A DNA stretch of 64,000 bases from Anaspis maculata. Taxonomy: Eukaryota > Arthropoda > Insecta > Coleoptera > Scraptiidae. This document shows, piece after piece, positions 24,251 through 34,039 of the stretch. The DNA lies in the NCBI GenBank assembly GCA_949128115.1, contig OX421963.1, positions 37,183,979 to 37,247,978 of the forward strand, read 5' to 3'. Every line of letters begins with the position of its first letter. The stretch's first letter is position 1. The notes below the pieces were generated by a model, which saw nothing but the letters and a program-made list of their open reading frames with translations, made no database searches and was not told where the DNA came from. The translations under genes were made by a program, and so were the position numbers.

Positions 24251-24752
24251 TTAAGGAGAATTAAAAATTATTTTTATGGAAAAAATATTTTCAAGTTCAA
24301 ACGCAAAGAGCGTAAAATGAATCTCAAGAGCATTTCTGATCACTTTTTTAATTACATTTATTATTGTTGAACTGAACTCACAGTATTGTGTGGTGTAACA
24401 CCAAAGACTTCAGTTGTGTGAGTGAAGTGGGTCAAGTAGACTTACCTAGAACAAAAAAAGTGCGTTAGTAACAAGTTATTTTTCAATTTCAACTGCGACA
24501 CCGGACAAGTACTAAGTTGCTTGAAGGGAGCAAAACGTTTATCGCGCAAGTGTAATAGCAAGGGATTTTTTAGTTTTAGATCAAGGACCTGTAACTACCT
24601 AGACTGCACTAGCTAGTGATGACCTCGAGATTGAGACTTGTCTCGTCTCGTCTCGTCTCTCAACAATCAAATAATGAACAATTAAAGTGGCCCACCCAAA
24701 ATGTTTATTGAAGTTCAAAGTTTCCTAGCTGCCGCAGAAACAGGACTAATAG

Positions 24753-24902
24753 GGAGTTTGCGATTTCAATGAGCGTACGACGTAACGCAACTTAGAACGT
24801 GAAAACTCCCCTGTAACTAAGGGATTGCAAATAACAACCTCGTCAATTTTCACGTTGAAAGTTACGTTACGTCGTACGTACGTACGTGTGCACGCAAACT
24901 CC
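24753..24902. repeat. Inverted repeat / MITE-like hairpin
   Basis: The left arm GGGAGTTTGCG...TACGACGTAACGCAACTT...ACGTGAAAA is matched by the right arm TTTTCACGTT...AAGTTACGTTACGTCGTACG...CGCAAACTCCC. Arms are about 55 bp, with a 45-bp loop. Confidence 0.6.
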
Positions 24903-27480
24903 CCACTATGAAGAGTTGTTACTCCTTATACCTGCGTTCTTTGTCTATCATAGACTTGGTAGCCAATGGGGAACTATAGGCAAAACGGATTGTAGAGGGC
25001 GACGTGTTCCATGCACCCATATTGACACTCTTGACAGTTATCGTACATAACCTCCCTCGAAGAAATGTACGGAAAGGGGAAAAGTGCTAATGCTCAAAGA
25101 AGAGTAGAGGCGGAGAGAAGGCCCACTGAGAGGAAAAAAAAGCCGGTGCAAAGGTGCAGCCTGGTACATTAACACGGCACTACCTTTTTTTTTTCACCGC
25201 TATTTTTCGCTTGTCGACTTTTCGACTTTTCTCTGCTTTTTAACTCACGAAGTGACGCAAACCGCTGGTTATATGCTGAGTGCTGACAAATGGAAATGAA
25301 ATTACACTTCCAAAGTTGAGGTTATGTACGCCTAAAATGACACTAATGATAGCTGGGGTGCATGGAACACGAGCGCCATTACTTCAGGCGTTTGCCACTA
25401 TAGTTCCGCATTGAGTTCATTTCCTCCATATTTATTATACTAGAAATAGAAGGTTCTTGTAGAAATAGAAAGTATTCTACCGTAGGCGATGTTCCTTCAG
25501 ATCAGACATGTACTGCTCGAAATGAAGACTTGGTAGCTTCGATGATCCTACTGGATCCCACTGGTTCCCGCTTTTGGTTGCCACGTCGACTCTTTTTTTA
25601 TACTGCCTGCATGGCCTGACACTAAGCTGACTGGCCTAGTATTCTACCAGTCTTGTGAACTCCGCAAGTTTTGAGAAATCCAAACATTGAAACACTATTA
25701 TTCCTGAAGGATAGACTTGTAGGTGCAACGGATACCAAAAAAGAACTCTGCATTTCAATCACCAGAGGCGTGCTTCGTCTGTTCTGCGAGTTCTTCACAT
25801 ATCAATGTTTTCCAACGTTGGTTGGCGGGATGAAAGTTTATTATTAGAAGATTCTTATTTTTGCTACGCTATAGCCAATTTCTCCGGAATAGCTGTTGCT
25901 TTTTTTGCACCGCTGCTGACATACAGCAGGAAATTATTAGGAATATCATACGTAGATAAATCGGAAATAAGCACAAAACTTTTGTTTGCAAAGGAACGCA
26001 CGGCACTGGTGATTTTTTCGTCAAAATAGGGGGTTGATATGTGATACTGGTCGCATAGTACCAGAGGCAGATCGTCTATACCTCTCCTTTAATTGAAATG
26101 GTGTATTATTACGTATAGCTGTCGATGTAAGATTTCAATATGGTCTTGATCGAGGTCTTAATCCACGTATCCATTGGCGTTTTGAGGAAACCCTCCACAC
26201 GCACGCGTCCATGAATGTTCAAATGGCAGGGAAGGGAAGCAATTTATATCTTATCTTTGTTTTCGGATAGACTTTAATGTACTCTCTAGCGCAGCTATAG
26301 ACTATTACACATAGGTACATGTAAACCCACCCTGCCAGAGGAGAAGGATGAAGGGTGATTTATTGTATGTCAGGCGAGGCTTTGAAGATTGAACATAACA
26401 CGTCACACATGACGTGTGAATACTGATAAGCTGAATGATACTGTAGTCAGATAGCACCCACCTCGTAAACAAGACGCTTCGCTCGGAGACATTACACCAT
26501 TATGGAAAGGACGTCACGATGACTAAATTGCTGGCATACCTACCTATATTTTACCTCTACGACCACGGACAAGATACGGATGTAAACTGGGCGAACGACC
26601 GTTATTAGGCTAAAGACGAATTCCGTTCGGGATCCTAATATTGGAGTCTACTTTTACCTACAGGGTGTAACAAAAGTATCCACTATTACAAAGTCTGAGG
26701 GTAGATTACCCATATAAAAGATGGTTTCAAAAGATATAATACCTACCTATTTCTTATATCATTATTATAATCAGTCCTATTCTGTTCGTAGATTGTTTGC
26801 TAGCTTTTCTTTAATTTTTGTGATGAGCCCTGTATGTTTTGAAGTAATCATATCGAGGTTGAGAAAGCATTGTCTTGGAATTAAAAGTTCCATGATTAGG
26901 ATCCAAGGCACGAAGCTATAATGGTTTACTCAACCGCGGTTGATAAAAAATTTCTCTACAAAACAATTATGAGAAACGAATATCAGCCACTGGATGTGTA
27001 TTGAATTTTTTTTTATACCTACAGGGTGAGTCGAAGACCTCGGTATTTATTTTTCTCTAAAAATGCCTCCAAACCATTTGGTTGGTCCCTCAAACGGCGT
27101 AGAGCACAACACACACTTGAAGAAGAAGAATTGTTTTGGAAGGGATGTTTTCATCAAAATTATTCTTTTATTCCATGGCTCGTCCTGTATCATGGTATTA
27201 TGGTAGCTATAATGGTAGCAATATGGGGACTGGAAATCTAGTAAGCACCCGGAGGTGGATTAATATACTCCGTTGAAAAAACTCAACATTTTGTTGAATT
27301 ATAGGAGTGACATTTCAAGATTTACTCACACAATATCAGGTGTTCCAATGAGCATTCTTCATCGTAAAGCTCTCCTTTGATCGTAAATTGAAGAGCAGCG
27401 TTTAAACAAAAAAGACCCTTGATAACCTTTTCAATTCATCAGCGTTAGTTGGTCATGCACTACTATACAAACCTATATCC

Positions 27481-27681
27481 CGTTCACTCTTTATTTTCAG
27501 TAGAATGACTTTTTGAATCAAAAATAAAGTGACAAACTGGGGGATACGGCTACGGCTGATGGCACCTGCAAACTTTTGGAGCGAAACTATCAGCGGCCAC
27601 CAGCCGTATCCTCCCAGCGCTCCAGCTTGTCACTTTATTTTTGCTCCAAAAAGTTATTCTACTGTAAATAAAAAATGAACG
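27481..27681. mobile_element. MITE-like inverted repeat upstream of SPH-A exon 1
   Basis: Arms of about 80 bp begin CGTTCACTCTTTATTTTCAG and end in the inverse at 27681; both carry AAAAATAAAGTGACA and a GATACGGCT word. The right edge is about 80 bp from the splice acceptor of the first coding exon of SPH-A, so it lies in the 5' intron. Confidence 0.75.
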
Positions 27682-27774
27682 AGAACGGAACTAGGTACCT
27701 ACCTACTTATCCACAACTTGAATGTAAAACCTCCAATAATTTTGAGTTTTGTTTTTTTCAGAAAACATCGTACA

Positions 27775-27953
27775 ATGTTCCAAAAATTGTCATCTGCATC
27801 AGTTTTGTGTATGGCGCTGGGTGTGATGTTACTCTTTTGCGTGGCTTGCCAAAGTGAGGGAAGATCTTCGAATGGCGACTTGGATTTATTGCTCAAAGAC
27901 ATACTAGTTAAGCCGAAAAACTTCTGCACGTGTGTGTTACATGACCATTGTAG
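27775..27953 (+). CDS. SPH-A coding exon 1: signal peptide and first half of clip 1
   Basis: The exon itself starts at 27762 after TTTTTTTCAG, with 13 nt of leader before ATG. It ends ...CACGTGTGTGTTACATGACC, then ATTGTAG|GTAATT. A stop codon immediately follows in the intron, which fixes the boundary. It ends within codon 60 after two bases (phase 2). It encodes FCTCVLHDHC, the first three clip cysteines. Confidence 0.85.
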
Positions 27954-30900
27954 GTAATTGCACTACCACCACTTTGAAAGCAATTTTATGTGCGGTAACT
28001 TTCCTCCTCTAGGCAGGCTGTGGCCTGGCCAAAATCAGCCTCGTTTGCCTGCCAATGACCAGACCACAGCCTGCCTAGAGGGAAAAGTTTTTGATCATAC
28101 GGTAGATACCTGCAATACCTACATCAATGACATGAAATTTGACAAGAAGAAATGTGAAAGGGGGTTTGCTTATGTGTCTTATTTTATGTTGTGGTTTGCG
28201 TATTTAGCAGGCTACTAGTAGATCGAGTTCTAGAGGTAAGGTGCTGAAAGACTACGCTACCGGCAATGTAATGCATTGCGGTTGCGGTGGAAAAATTGCG
28301 ACTGGTGACTGTTACGTTACACCGCTCGGCGGGACGGCAGAGACAAACATGGTGTACTTCTGTGCTAGTAGCTTCTATCGTAGTTGCTGTTCCTTGGGTG
28401 AAAGCAATGAATGATGCAAAGAAAAGCTTGCGTTCACAGCAATAAAAAAATTGCAGAAATGGATTGTCCAAGACAGCAAAGTAACAGTTTCGACATGCCT
28501 TCGACTGACATGACAGCCGACGTTGCCTCCTAGAGGCAACTTAAACCTCCTGAAATAAATTATTCTCTAAAGCTTCCTACGTGAACGGGCCATTTTCTCC
28601 AAAATGTGAATCGCCTATAATTGGAAGCGTGTATTACCAGTTTTGAAAAATTGGAGCTCTTCAATAATTTAGAATCAATAACTTTAGATTGAGAAAGCAA
28701 AATCTCTTAGGTGGAATCACACTGCTGCTGGACGTATCTACTGTACCATTTTAGTCTGAAATTTGTTTCTAATAACCTCAACCAAAATGTCATTTGCAGC
28801 AATATTTGGTCCGAATACACCGTACTGTATAACTAGTGGTCGGCAATAAGCTTCTTGAGCCCCATGCAATTTCTATAACAAAAATTTTCAGTGATAATGG
28901 AACTTCTGCTGCTTGCTGGAACTTCCTTGAAGTTTGCTGCGAAGCTAACAAAATTGTAGAACTTCCAACAACATCTGCAAAAAAGCTAACCGAGGAAGCA
29001 TTCAAAATCAGCAACGATGGAAACGGCTACAATACTTCTTGCACATGTGTGCCATATTACCTTTGTGAAAAAAACAACACTGGAATCATCGACACGCGGT
29101 AATTAAATAACTTAAAGCTCTAATAGTGGGTTTATAAATAATGATAATAGTTTATGCAGCAAATAGGCCTAACGTAAAGTACCAGTAAGGATGTCAAGTG
29201 AGAAGATGGTTCATCTCCTATCTTTGTATTTACTTTCTCACGTGCGCATTGCATTAAATCGAAGAGGACGAGTATAATCGAATTCATCTGAATTATTAGT
29301 TCGGTCAAAATGTCAGTTTTCTCTCTCAAGTGGGCGTTTCCATTTACCGACAGAAGTCGACTTGTGTCGACACAAATCGGCACAAATGCGTTCCATTTGA
29401 TTTGTGTTGCTGTGTGTCATTGACACCAGCTGACACAAACCGACACACAGTGAAATGGAAAACGCCCACTGGAATTTAAATGGAAAGCGCCCAGTATCGC
29501 TTGTCAAAAAGTGTAGTTGTGTTCTTTACTTGAAATTTGAAAAATAGCGCTGTTTCCTGTATTGAGTCTCATGTGATGAAACCGTGTCATCTTGTCGTAA
29601 TGACCATGGCTTTCAGTGGTCACAGCCAGGGCTACCAATAGTCAGCTGGGAAAACTGAAGTTAAGATGGCGAAGAGACGCTTCGATTGGCTCTCTCCAAG
29701 TCCCTATTTTTCTGTATAAACACTTTTTCCATTTCTTACTTTTTTATTTCACTATTCCACTTCACTTCATCACTTTACTATCACTCTCAAAAAATTATAT
29801 GCGGGCCCACAATTAATGAGAAGTCAAAAAGTAAAAAAACAGTTTAAAAAGGTGTTTTACTTGAAATTTTATAATTATGTTAGCTTGTAGTTTTTGGGGA
29901 AGGGTGGGTGTGAACCTGCTGCCTAAACACCGACGTGTGGGTATGCATGCAGAAAAAAGCCATAAGAGGAAAAGTGAGTTGCAAAAAAAATATATTTTCA
30001 GAGATGATGGAACTTCCGAGTCTTGTGAAAATTACCACGACGTATGCTGCGAAGAAAATAAAAGAGTTATGGTTACAGTATCTTCCACGGAAAAGACAGC
30101 TAAGGTCGCGTTGAAAATTAACACAACTGGAAGCAGCCAAAATACTTTTTCTTGCGTTTGTGTGCCAGTTGATCTCTGTACCGAGAATGACGGCGAAATC
30201 ATCGACAATAAGTAAGTTATTTACTGACTCTATTTATTTAAAGAAAACTGTTAAGTGTGTATGTATAAGTGAAGGGTGATTTGGAAGTGTCGAACCAAAA
30301 CAATATACGGTACCTACATTATAGTTTCTCTATTTCAAAAGAATTTGATAAGCTGTTGGTGGCAGAATTTTAAGGAAGAAATACTAACTACTGGAAGTGC
30401 ATTGAATTTATACAGGGTTATTCAAAAGTCCGGAATAAAATTCATAATATTTTTCCATATTTATTGCGGAGAAAACGCTTGAACAGGTGGATTTCTGAAA
30501 ACGGTAAGCCGTTTTTTCATGACACGTGTCATGTTCTACTGTCATCCCCCTAACCCCAAGCCACCCTTAGTATTTTTTTTTCAAATGACACCCTATGGCT
30601 TGTGGGGGCTCGTTGGAAAGCTAATCAAAAACTCTATTCAGATCAACCATTGAAAATCAGATCGGACGCTTCACCATAAAGTTTTGAGGAACCCCAGTTT
30701 TACTTAACAGTCCGGAACAAAGTTTATAATTTCTTACCATATCCTTCCAGAAAAAAACGCTCGAACAGGTCGATTTCTAAAAACGGTAAGCCGTTTTTTC
30801 ATGACACGTGTCATGTTCTACCATCAACCCCCTAACCCCAAGCTACCCTTAGTATTTTTTTTCAAATAGCACCCTATGGCTTGTGGGGGCTCGTTGGAAA

Positions 30901-33826
30901 GCTTGTCAAAAACTCTATTCAGATCTACCATTGAAAATTAGATCGGACGCTTCACCATGAAGTTTTGAGGAACTTCATGGTGGCTTGGGGTTGGGGGGTT
31001 GACGGTAGAACATGACACGCGTCATGAAAAAACGGCTTATCGTTTTTAGAAATCGACCGGTTCGAGCGTTTTTTCCGAAATGAATATGGAAAAAAATTAT
31101 GAATTTTATTCCGGACTGTCAAGTAAAACTGGGGTTCCTCAAAACTTCATGGTGAAGCGTCGGATCTAATTTTCAATGGTAGATCTGAATAAAGTTTTTG
31201 ACAAGCTTTCCAACGAGCCCCCATAAGCCATAGGGTGTCATTTGAAAAAAAATACTAGGGGTGGCTTGGGGTTAGGGGGTTGACGGTAGAACATGACACG
31301 TGTCATAAAAAAACGGCTTACCGTTTTTAGAAATCGACCGGTTCGAGCGTTTTTTCCGAAATGAATATGGAAAAAAAATATGAATTTTATTCCGGACTTT
31401 TGAATAACCCTGTATTTTCTATAGGTACAGACTACACAGTGAGTTAGAAACTTAGAGCAGAATATAACGCGATTTTGTACCGTGAGAAATTTTTTGGAAG
31501 GATCTTTTATAGATTTTTTTTTATTTCGGCCTTGATCTGCGATCTTCGGCCACGAAAGATTTTCGTTATAGGCGATTGACCTTATTGGGGAAAATGGCCG
31601 TTTCGTCGAGGAAGTTTTAGGGAATTCATTTTTAGAACTGGTGTAAGTTGCTGTCCGGCAACGGCGGTGGTTACGTCAATTGGTGGCATGTCAAAACTGT
31701 CACTTTGCTGTCTTGTGCAGTACGCTGCAAGCAAACTTTCGTTCCTGTGAACCCTTGGGACCCCATAGGCTCGTTATTGGGCCCCATGTTGATGACCAGC
31801 GTCGTCGCAGACCTTTCTCTAAATCATCCATAGCTTCCGCCCAAGGAAGAGCAACAGACTCTGTCACACCCGCACGGAGGGAAACACACAAGCCCGTCGA
31901 CCAGCCTGCCAGCCAAGAAAAAATCACCTCGGGCTGGCCGTGCAGAGTCAACCACCACCTACCTTTTTTCCTCGCTTTTTTCTAAAGATTTCCTGCTTCG
32001 ACTTCAGCTGGAGATCCGCATTTTTCATTCTAACAAGCTCGCCGTAGCTACCTCTGTGTTCGCGACGTAAACGTGGTCTTTTTTTATCGCAATAATGTAG
32101 TGCATTGCTGGGGGCGTAGTCTTTCAGCTGCGCACCTCTGGTGCTAGATCTACAAATCTGCTAAATACGCTAACCATAACATGAAATAAGAAACACAAAT
32201 GCAAACCCCTTCTTCAGATTATTTCTACTTGTCAAATTTCCATGTCAATATGTGGGTATTACAGGTATCCACTAGTGCCCACCTAGGCTACTAGACGTCG
32301 GAGTATGTTTTCCTCGCAAAAACGTCCTCGACGATCAAGTACCGAGCTCTACACCAGGTGGCGTTTTTCTAATGTAAATCGCCTATTGTTAGGATAATCA
32401 TTAGTTGTTTCCGATCTTACGGTTACCTATATGGTTGTGATTACGTACTAAGTATAGCGTAGGTGACGCAAGGGTAGTAGTCAGTTAGTTGATGAGGTGA
32501 TATCATTGTGCTCGGATGCCGCTGAGAACTGGAAAATTGAAACTGTGCAATTACATGTTTGTATTAAGTGTCATTATTTGGGTTAGCACACCCTGTATAG
32601 TCAATAGAATTCCAGTACATAATAAGTATTTGATATTTGTTATTCATCATTCTGCCACTTATAGTTTGCAAAAATCCTCTGGAATAATAAAACTAGAAGA
32701 CTGCGAAGGAACACACCTTGGCCCTTCATAACTTAAAAAATTAAAGTTGTATCATACTTATCGTGAATATAGAAATTCTGTTAAGGAATTTATAAAAAAC
32801 TTTTTGCCTTATTAAAATTTTTAGTGAGTAGGTAGTTAAGTACATTTTTCACACCAGTATTCTTTTCACAGGGAAAACCAAATCGCGATTTGTGAAAATG
32901 ATTCAGAAGTATGCTGTAAAATAAAAGAAACAATAATTATTAATGATGTACGGACGCCCCCACCACCTTCTTCTGAAAACATTGGTTGCGGGAAACGCAA
33001 CCCAGAAGGCATCGGTTTCAGGCTTATTTTTGACGAAGAAGAGCAGGAGTCACTGTATGGCGAGTTTCCTTGGATGGCCACGATTCTTCGTAAAGTTGAG
33101 ATCAACGGAAGTGACGTGAACGTTTATCATTGCGGCGGTGCCCTGATCCATCCCCAAGTAGTTGTTACCGCTGCACATTGTATCAGTAAAACAGAGACAC
33201 CCCGACTGATGATCAGAGCCGGTGATTGGGACACTCTAACAAACAAAGAACTCTACCCTCACCAAGACCGGGAAGTCTCCTCCTTCATCATACATCCCCA
33301 ATACTACCGAGCTCGTTTATACAACGATATAGCTTTGCTGTTCCTGAAAACACCTGTGACCATTGCAGAGAATGTCAACGTGGTGTGTTTGCCATCCCAA
33401 AACGAAGTCATTGAAAGCAGCAAGTGCTTTGCTACTGGATGGGGCAGGGATGTTTTCGGCAAGAAAGGCGTAAATAAAGTCCTCCTGAAAAAGGTCCAGA
33501 TTCCCATCGTACAGCAATCTCGCTGTCAAGAGATCTTGAGAAATAAGACCAAACTCGGAAAGTACTTTAAGCTGCATGAAAGCTTTGTTTGTGCCGGAGG
33601 TGTGTCCGGGAAGGATACTTGTAAAGGTGACGGTGGCGGTCCCCTCGTTTGTCCTATCCGCGGACGTGAAGATGAAGAACGCTACGCTCAAGTCGGTATT
33701 GTGGCTTGGGGCAACGGCTGTGGTGAGACTAGTGTTCCTGGAGTCTACGTGAACGTCGCTTTGTTTCGAGACTGGATCGACGAGCAAATGAAATTGAAAA
33801 ATCCAGATTTACAGTCATATAACTAA
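27775..33826 (+). CDS. SPH-A: secreted triple-clip serine protease homolog (inactive)
   Basis: Four coding exons (27775-27953, 28892-29098, 30002-30211, 32872-33826) join in frame to 516 residues; all introns are GT/AG and phase 2. Residues 1 to about 28 form a signal peptide (hydrophobic VLCMALGVMLLFCV). Three clip domains follow, each with the pattern CxCV....C ... C....VCC; each is split by an intron. The protease domain starts near residue 260 (GEFPWM). His is kept (TAAHC, about 301) and Asp is kept (NDIALL, about 351), but the motif GDSGGP reads GDGGGP, so Ser195 is Gly (about 453). There is no R|IVGG activation junction. Family knowledge: such clip-SPHs (phenoloxidase-activating factor 2-like) are haemolymph cofactors of prophenoloxidase activation. 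Clip 1 is shortened between Cys3 and Cys4. The ATG follows an acceptor (AG at 27760-27761), so the 5'UTR is split. SPH-B downstream is its paralog. Confidence 0.9.
28007..28098. mobile_element. Short palindromic MITE in SPH-A intron 1
   Basis: CTCTAGGCAGGCTGTGG is closed by CCACAGCCTGCCTAGAG and followed by TTTTTGATCATACGG. A fuller copy with both outer arms (TGATCAAAAAC...GTTTTTGATCA) sits at 52264-52376, just beyond SPH-B. Here the left outer arm is lost. Confidence 0.75.
28099..28480 (+). repeat. Copy of the 'ATACCTGCAATACC' repeat family
   Basis: It matches 40715-41000 in the same orientation over several hundred bases (ACATCAATGACATGAAATTT, GGGGGTTTGCT, GAAAAATTGCGACTGGTGAC) and 31740-32300 in inverse. 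No reading frame is conserved between copies, so it is read as a repeat, not an exon. Confidence 0.65.
28892..29098 (+). CDS. SPH-A coding exon 2: half-clip cassette
   Basis: Acceptor ATTTTCAG at 28891; donor CG|GTAATT at 29099. The exon is 207 nt and symmetric phase 2. It encodes the C-terminal half of clip 1 (CWNFLEVCC), a linker and the N-terminal half of clip 2 (CTCVPYYLC...GIID). Confidence 0.88.
29329..29470. mobile_element. MITE in SPH-A intron 2
   Basis: AGTGGGCGTTTCCATTTA at the left is inverted as AAATGGAAAACGCCCACT at 29453-29470. A second, imperfect right-end copy (AAATGGAAAGCGCCCAG) follows at 29477. The interior is rich in TGTGTCGACACAAA-like palindromes. Confidence 0.7.
30002..30211 (+). 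CDS. SPH-A coding exon 3: half-clip cassette
   Basis: Acceptor TATTTTCAG at 30001; donor AA|GTAAGT at 30212. The exon is 210 nt, phase 2 at both ends. It encodes the second half of clip 2 (CENYHDVCC), a Thr/Ser/Lys-rich linker and the first half of clip 3 (CVCVPVDLC...GEIID). Confidence 0.88.
30413..31412. mobile_element. TA-flanked element built of four inverted/direct repeat modules
   Basis: The ends CAGGGTTATTCAAAAGTCCG and CGGACTTTTGAATAACCCTG are flanked by TA (30411-30412, 31413-31414). Each arm is itself a direct repeat: the roughly 290-bp module containing AAACGGTAAGCCGTTTTTTC and ATGACACGTGTCAT occurs twice in one orientation (30430-30960) and, partly, twice in the other (about 30970-31405). 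No transposase. It lies in SPH-A intron 3. Confidence 0.8.
31700..32380 (-). repeat. Inverse copy of the 40.6-41.4 kb repeat
   Basis: GTGAACCCTTGGGACCCCAT, GATGACCAGCGTCGTCGC, GGAGATCCGCATT and the edge ACCTGGTGGCGTTTTT...CGATTTACAT all recur in reverse at 40600-41420. The copies are clearly diverged. It lies in SPH-A intron 3. Confidence 0.65.
32872..33826 (+). CDS. SPH-A coding exon 4: end of clip 3 and protease-like domain
   Basis: Acceptor TCTTTTCACAG at 32871. It encodes CENDSEVCC (end of clip 3), a short Pro-rich linker (PPPPSS), GCGKRNPEGIGF and the whole protease-like domain, ending ...LQSYN-stop. No canonical AATAAA is seen in the next 200 bp. Confidence 0.92.
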
Positions 33827-34039
33827 TATAAAATTCGCCTGAAATCAATTTACTTTCAGCCCTGTCATCTGTGCCCCTACTCGTTGATGTGTAGTTGCGG
33901 CCAAGAAGTTTGGACGAACTTTCGCGGCTTTTTATTTTTCCTAATGGAACAAAGTCCAACTCTGAATGAACCTTATAGTTTGGGCCAAATGAATAACTCC
34001 GAAACCAAACTGTTTCACTCATGATTTATGCTTATAGTG

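Larger units (their letters stand above)
21802..27480. other. No coding gene recognised; upstream flank of the SPH locus
   Basis: 5.7 kb without a supportable protein. It holds a TATA-type promoter candidate (22762), a repeat segment (23150-23262) shared with 57.5-57.85 kb, a solitary element end (24125), a (TCTCG)n tract (24640-24660), an inverted repeat (24753-24902), and CAGGGTGT/CAGGGTGAG element-end words at 26662 and 27023. A non-coding 5' exon of SPH-A is expected somewhere here. Confidence 0.4.

Noticed and set aside
33317..33787. 156-codon minus-strand frame opposite SPH-A exon 4, and a similar 135-codon frame opposite SPH-B exon 4 (51242-51649)
   Set aside because: Antisense shadows of strongly conserved coding exons. 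They appear in both paralogs simply because the sense strands are related.
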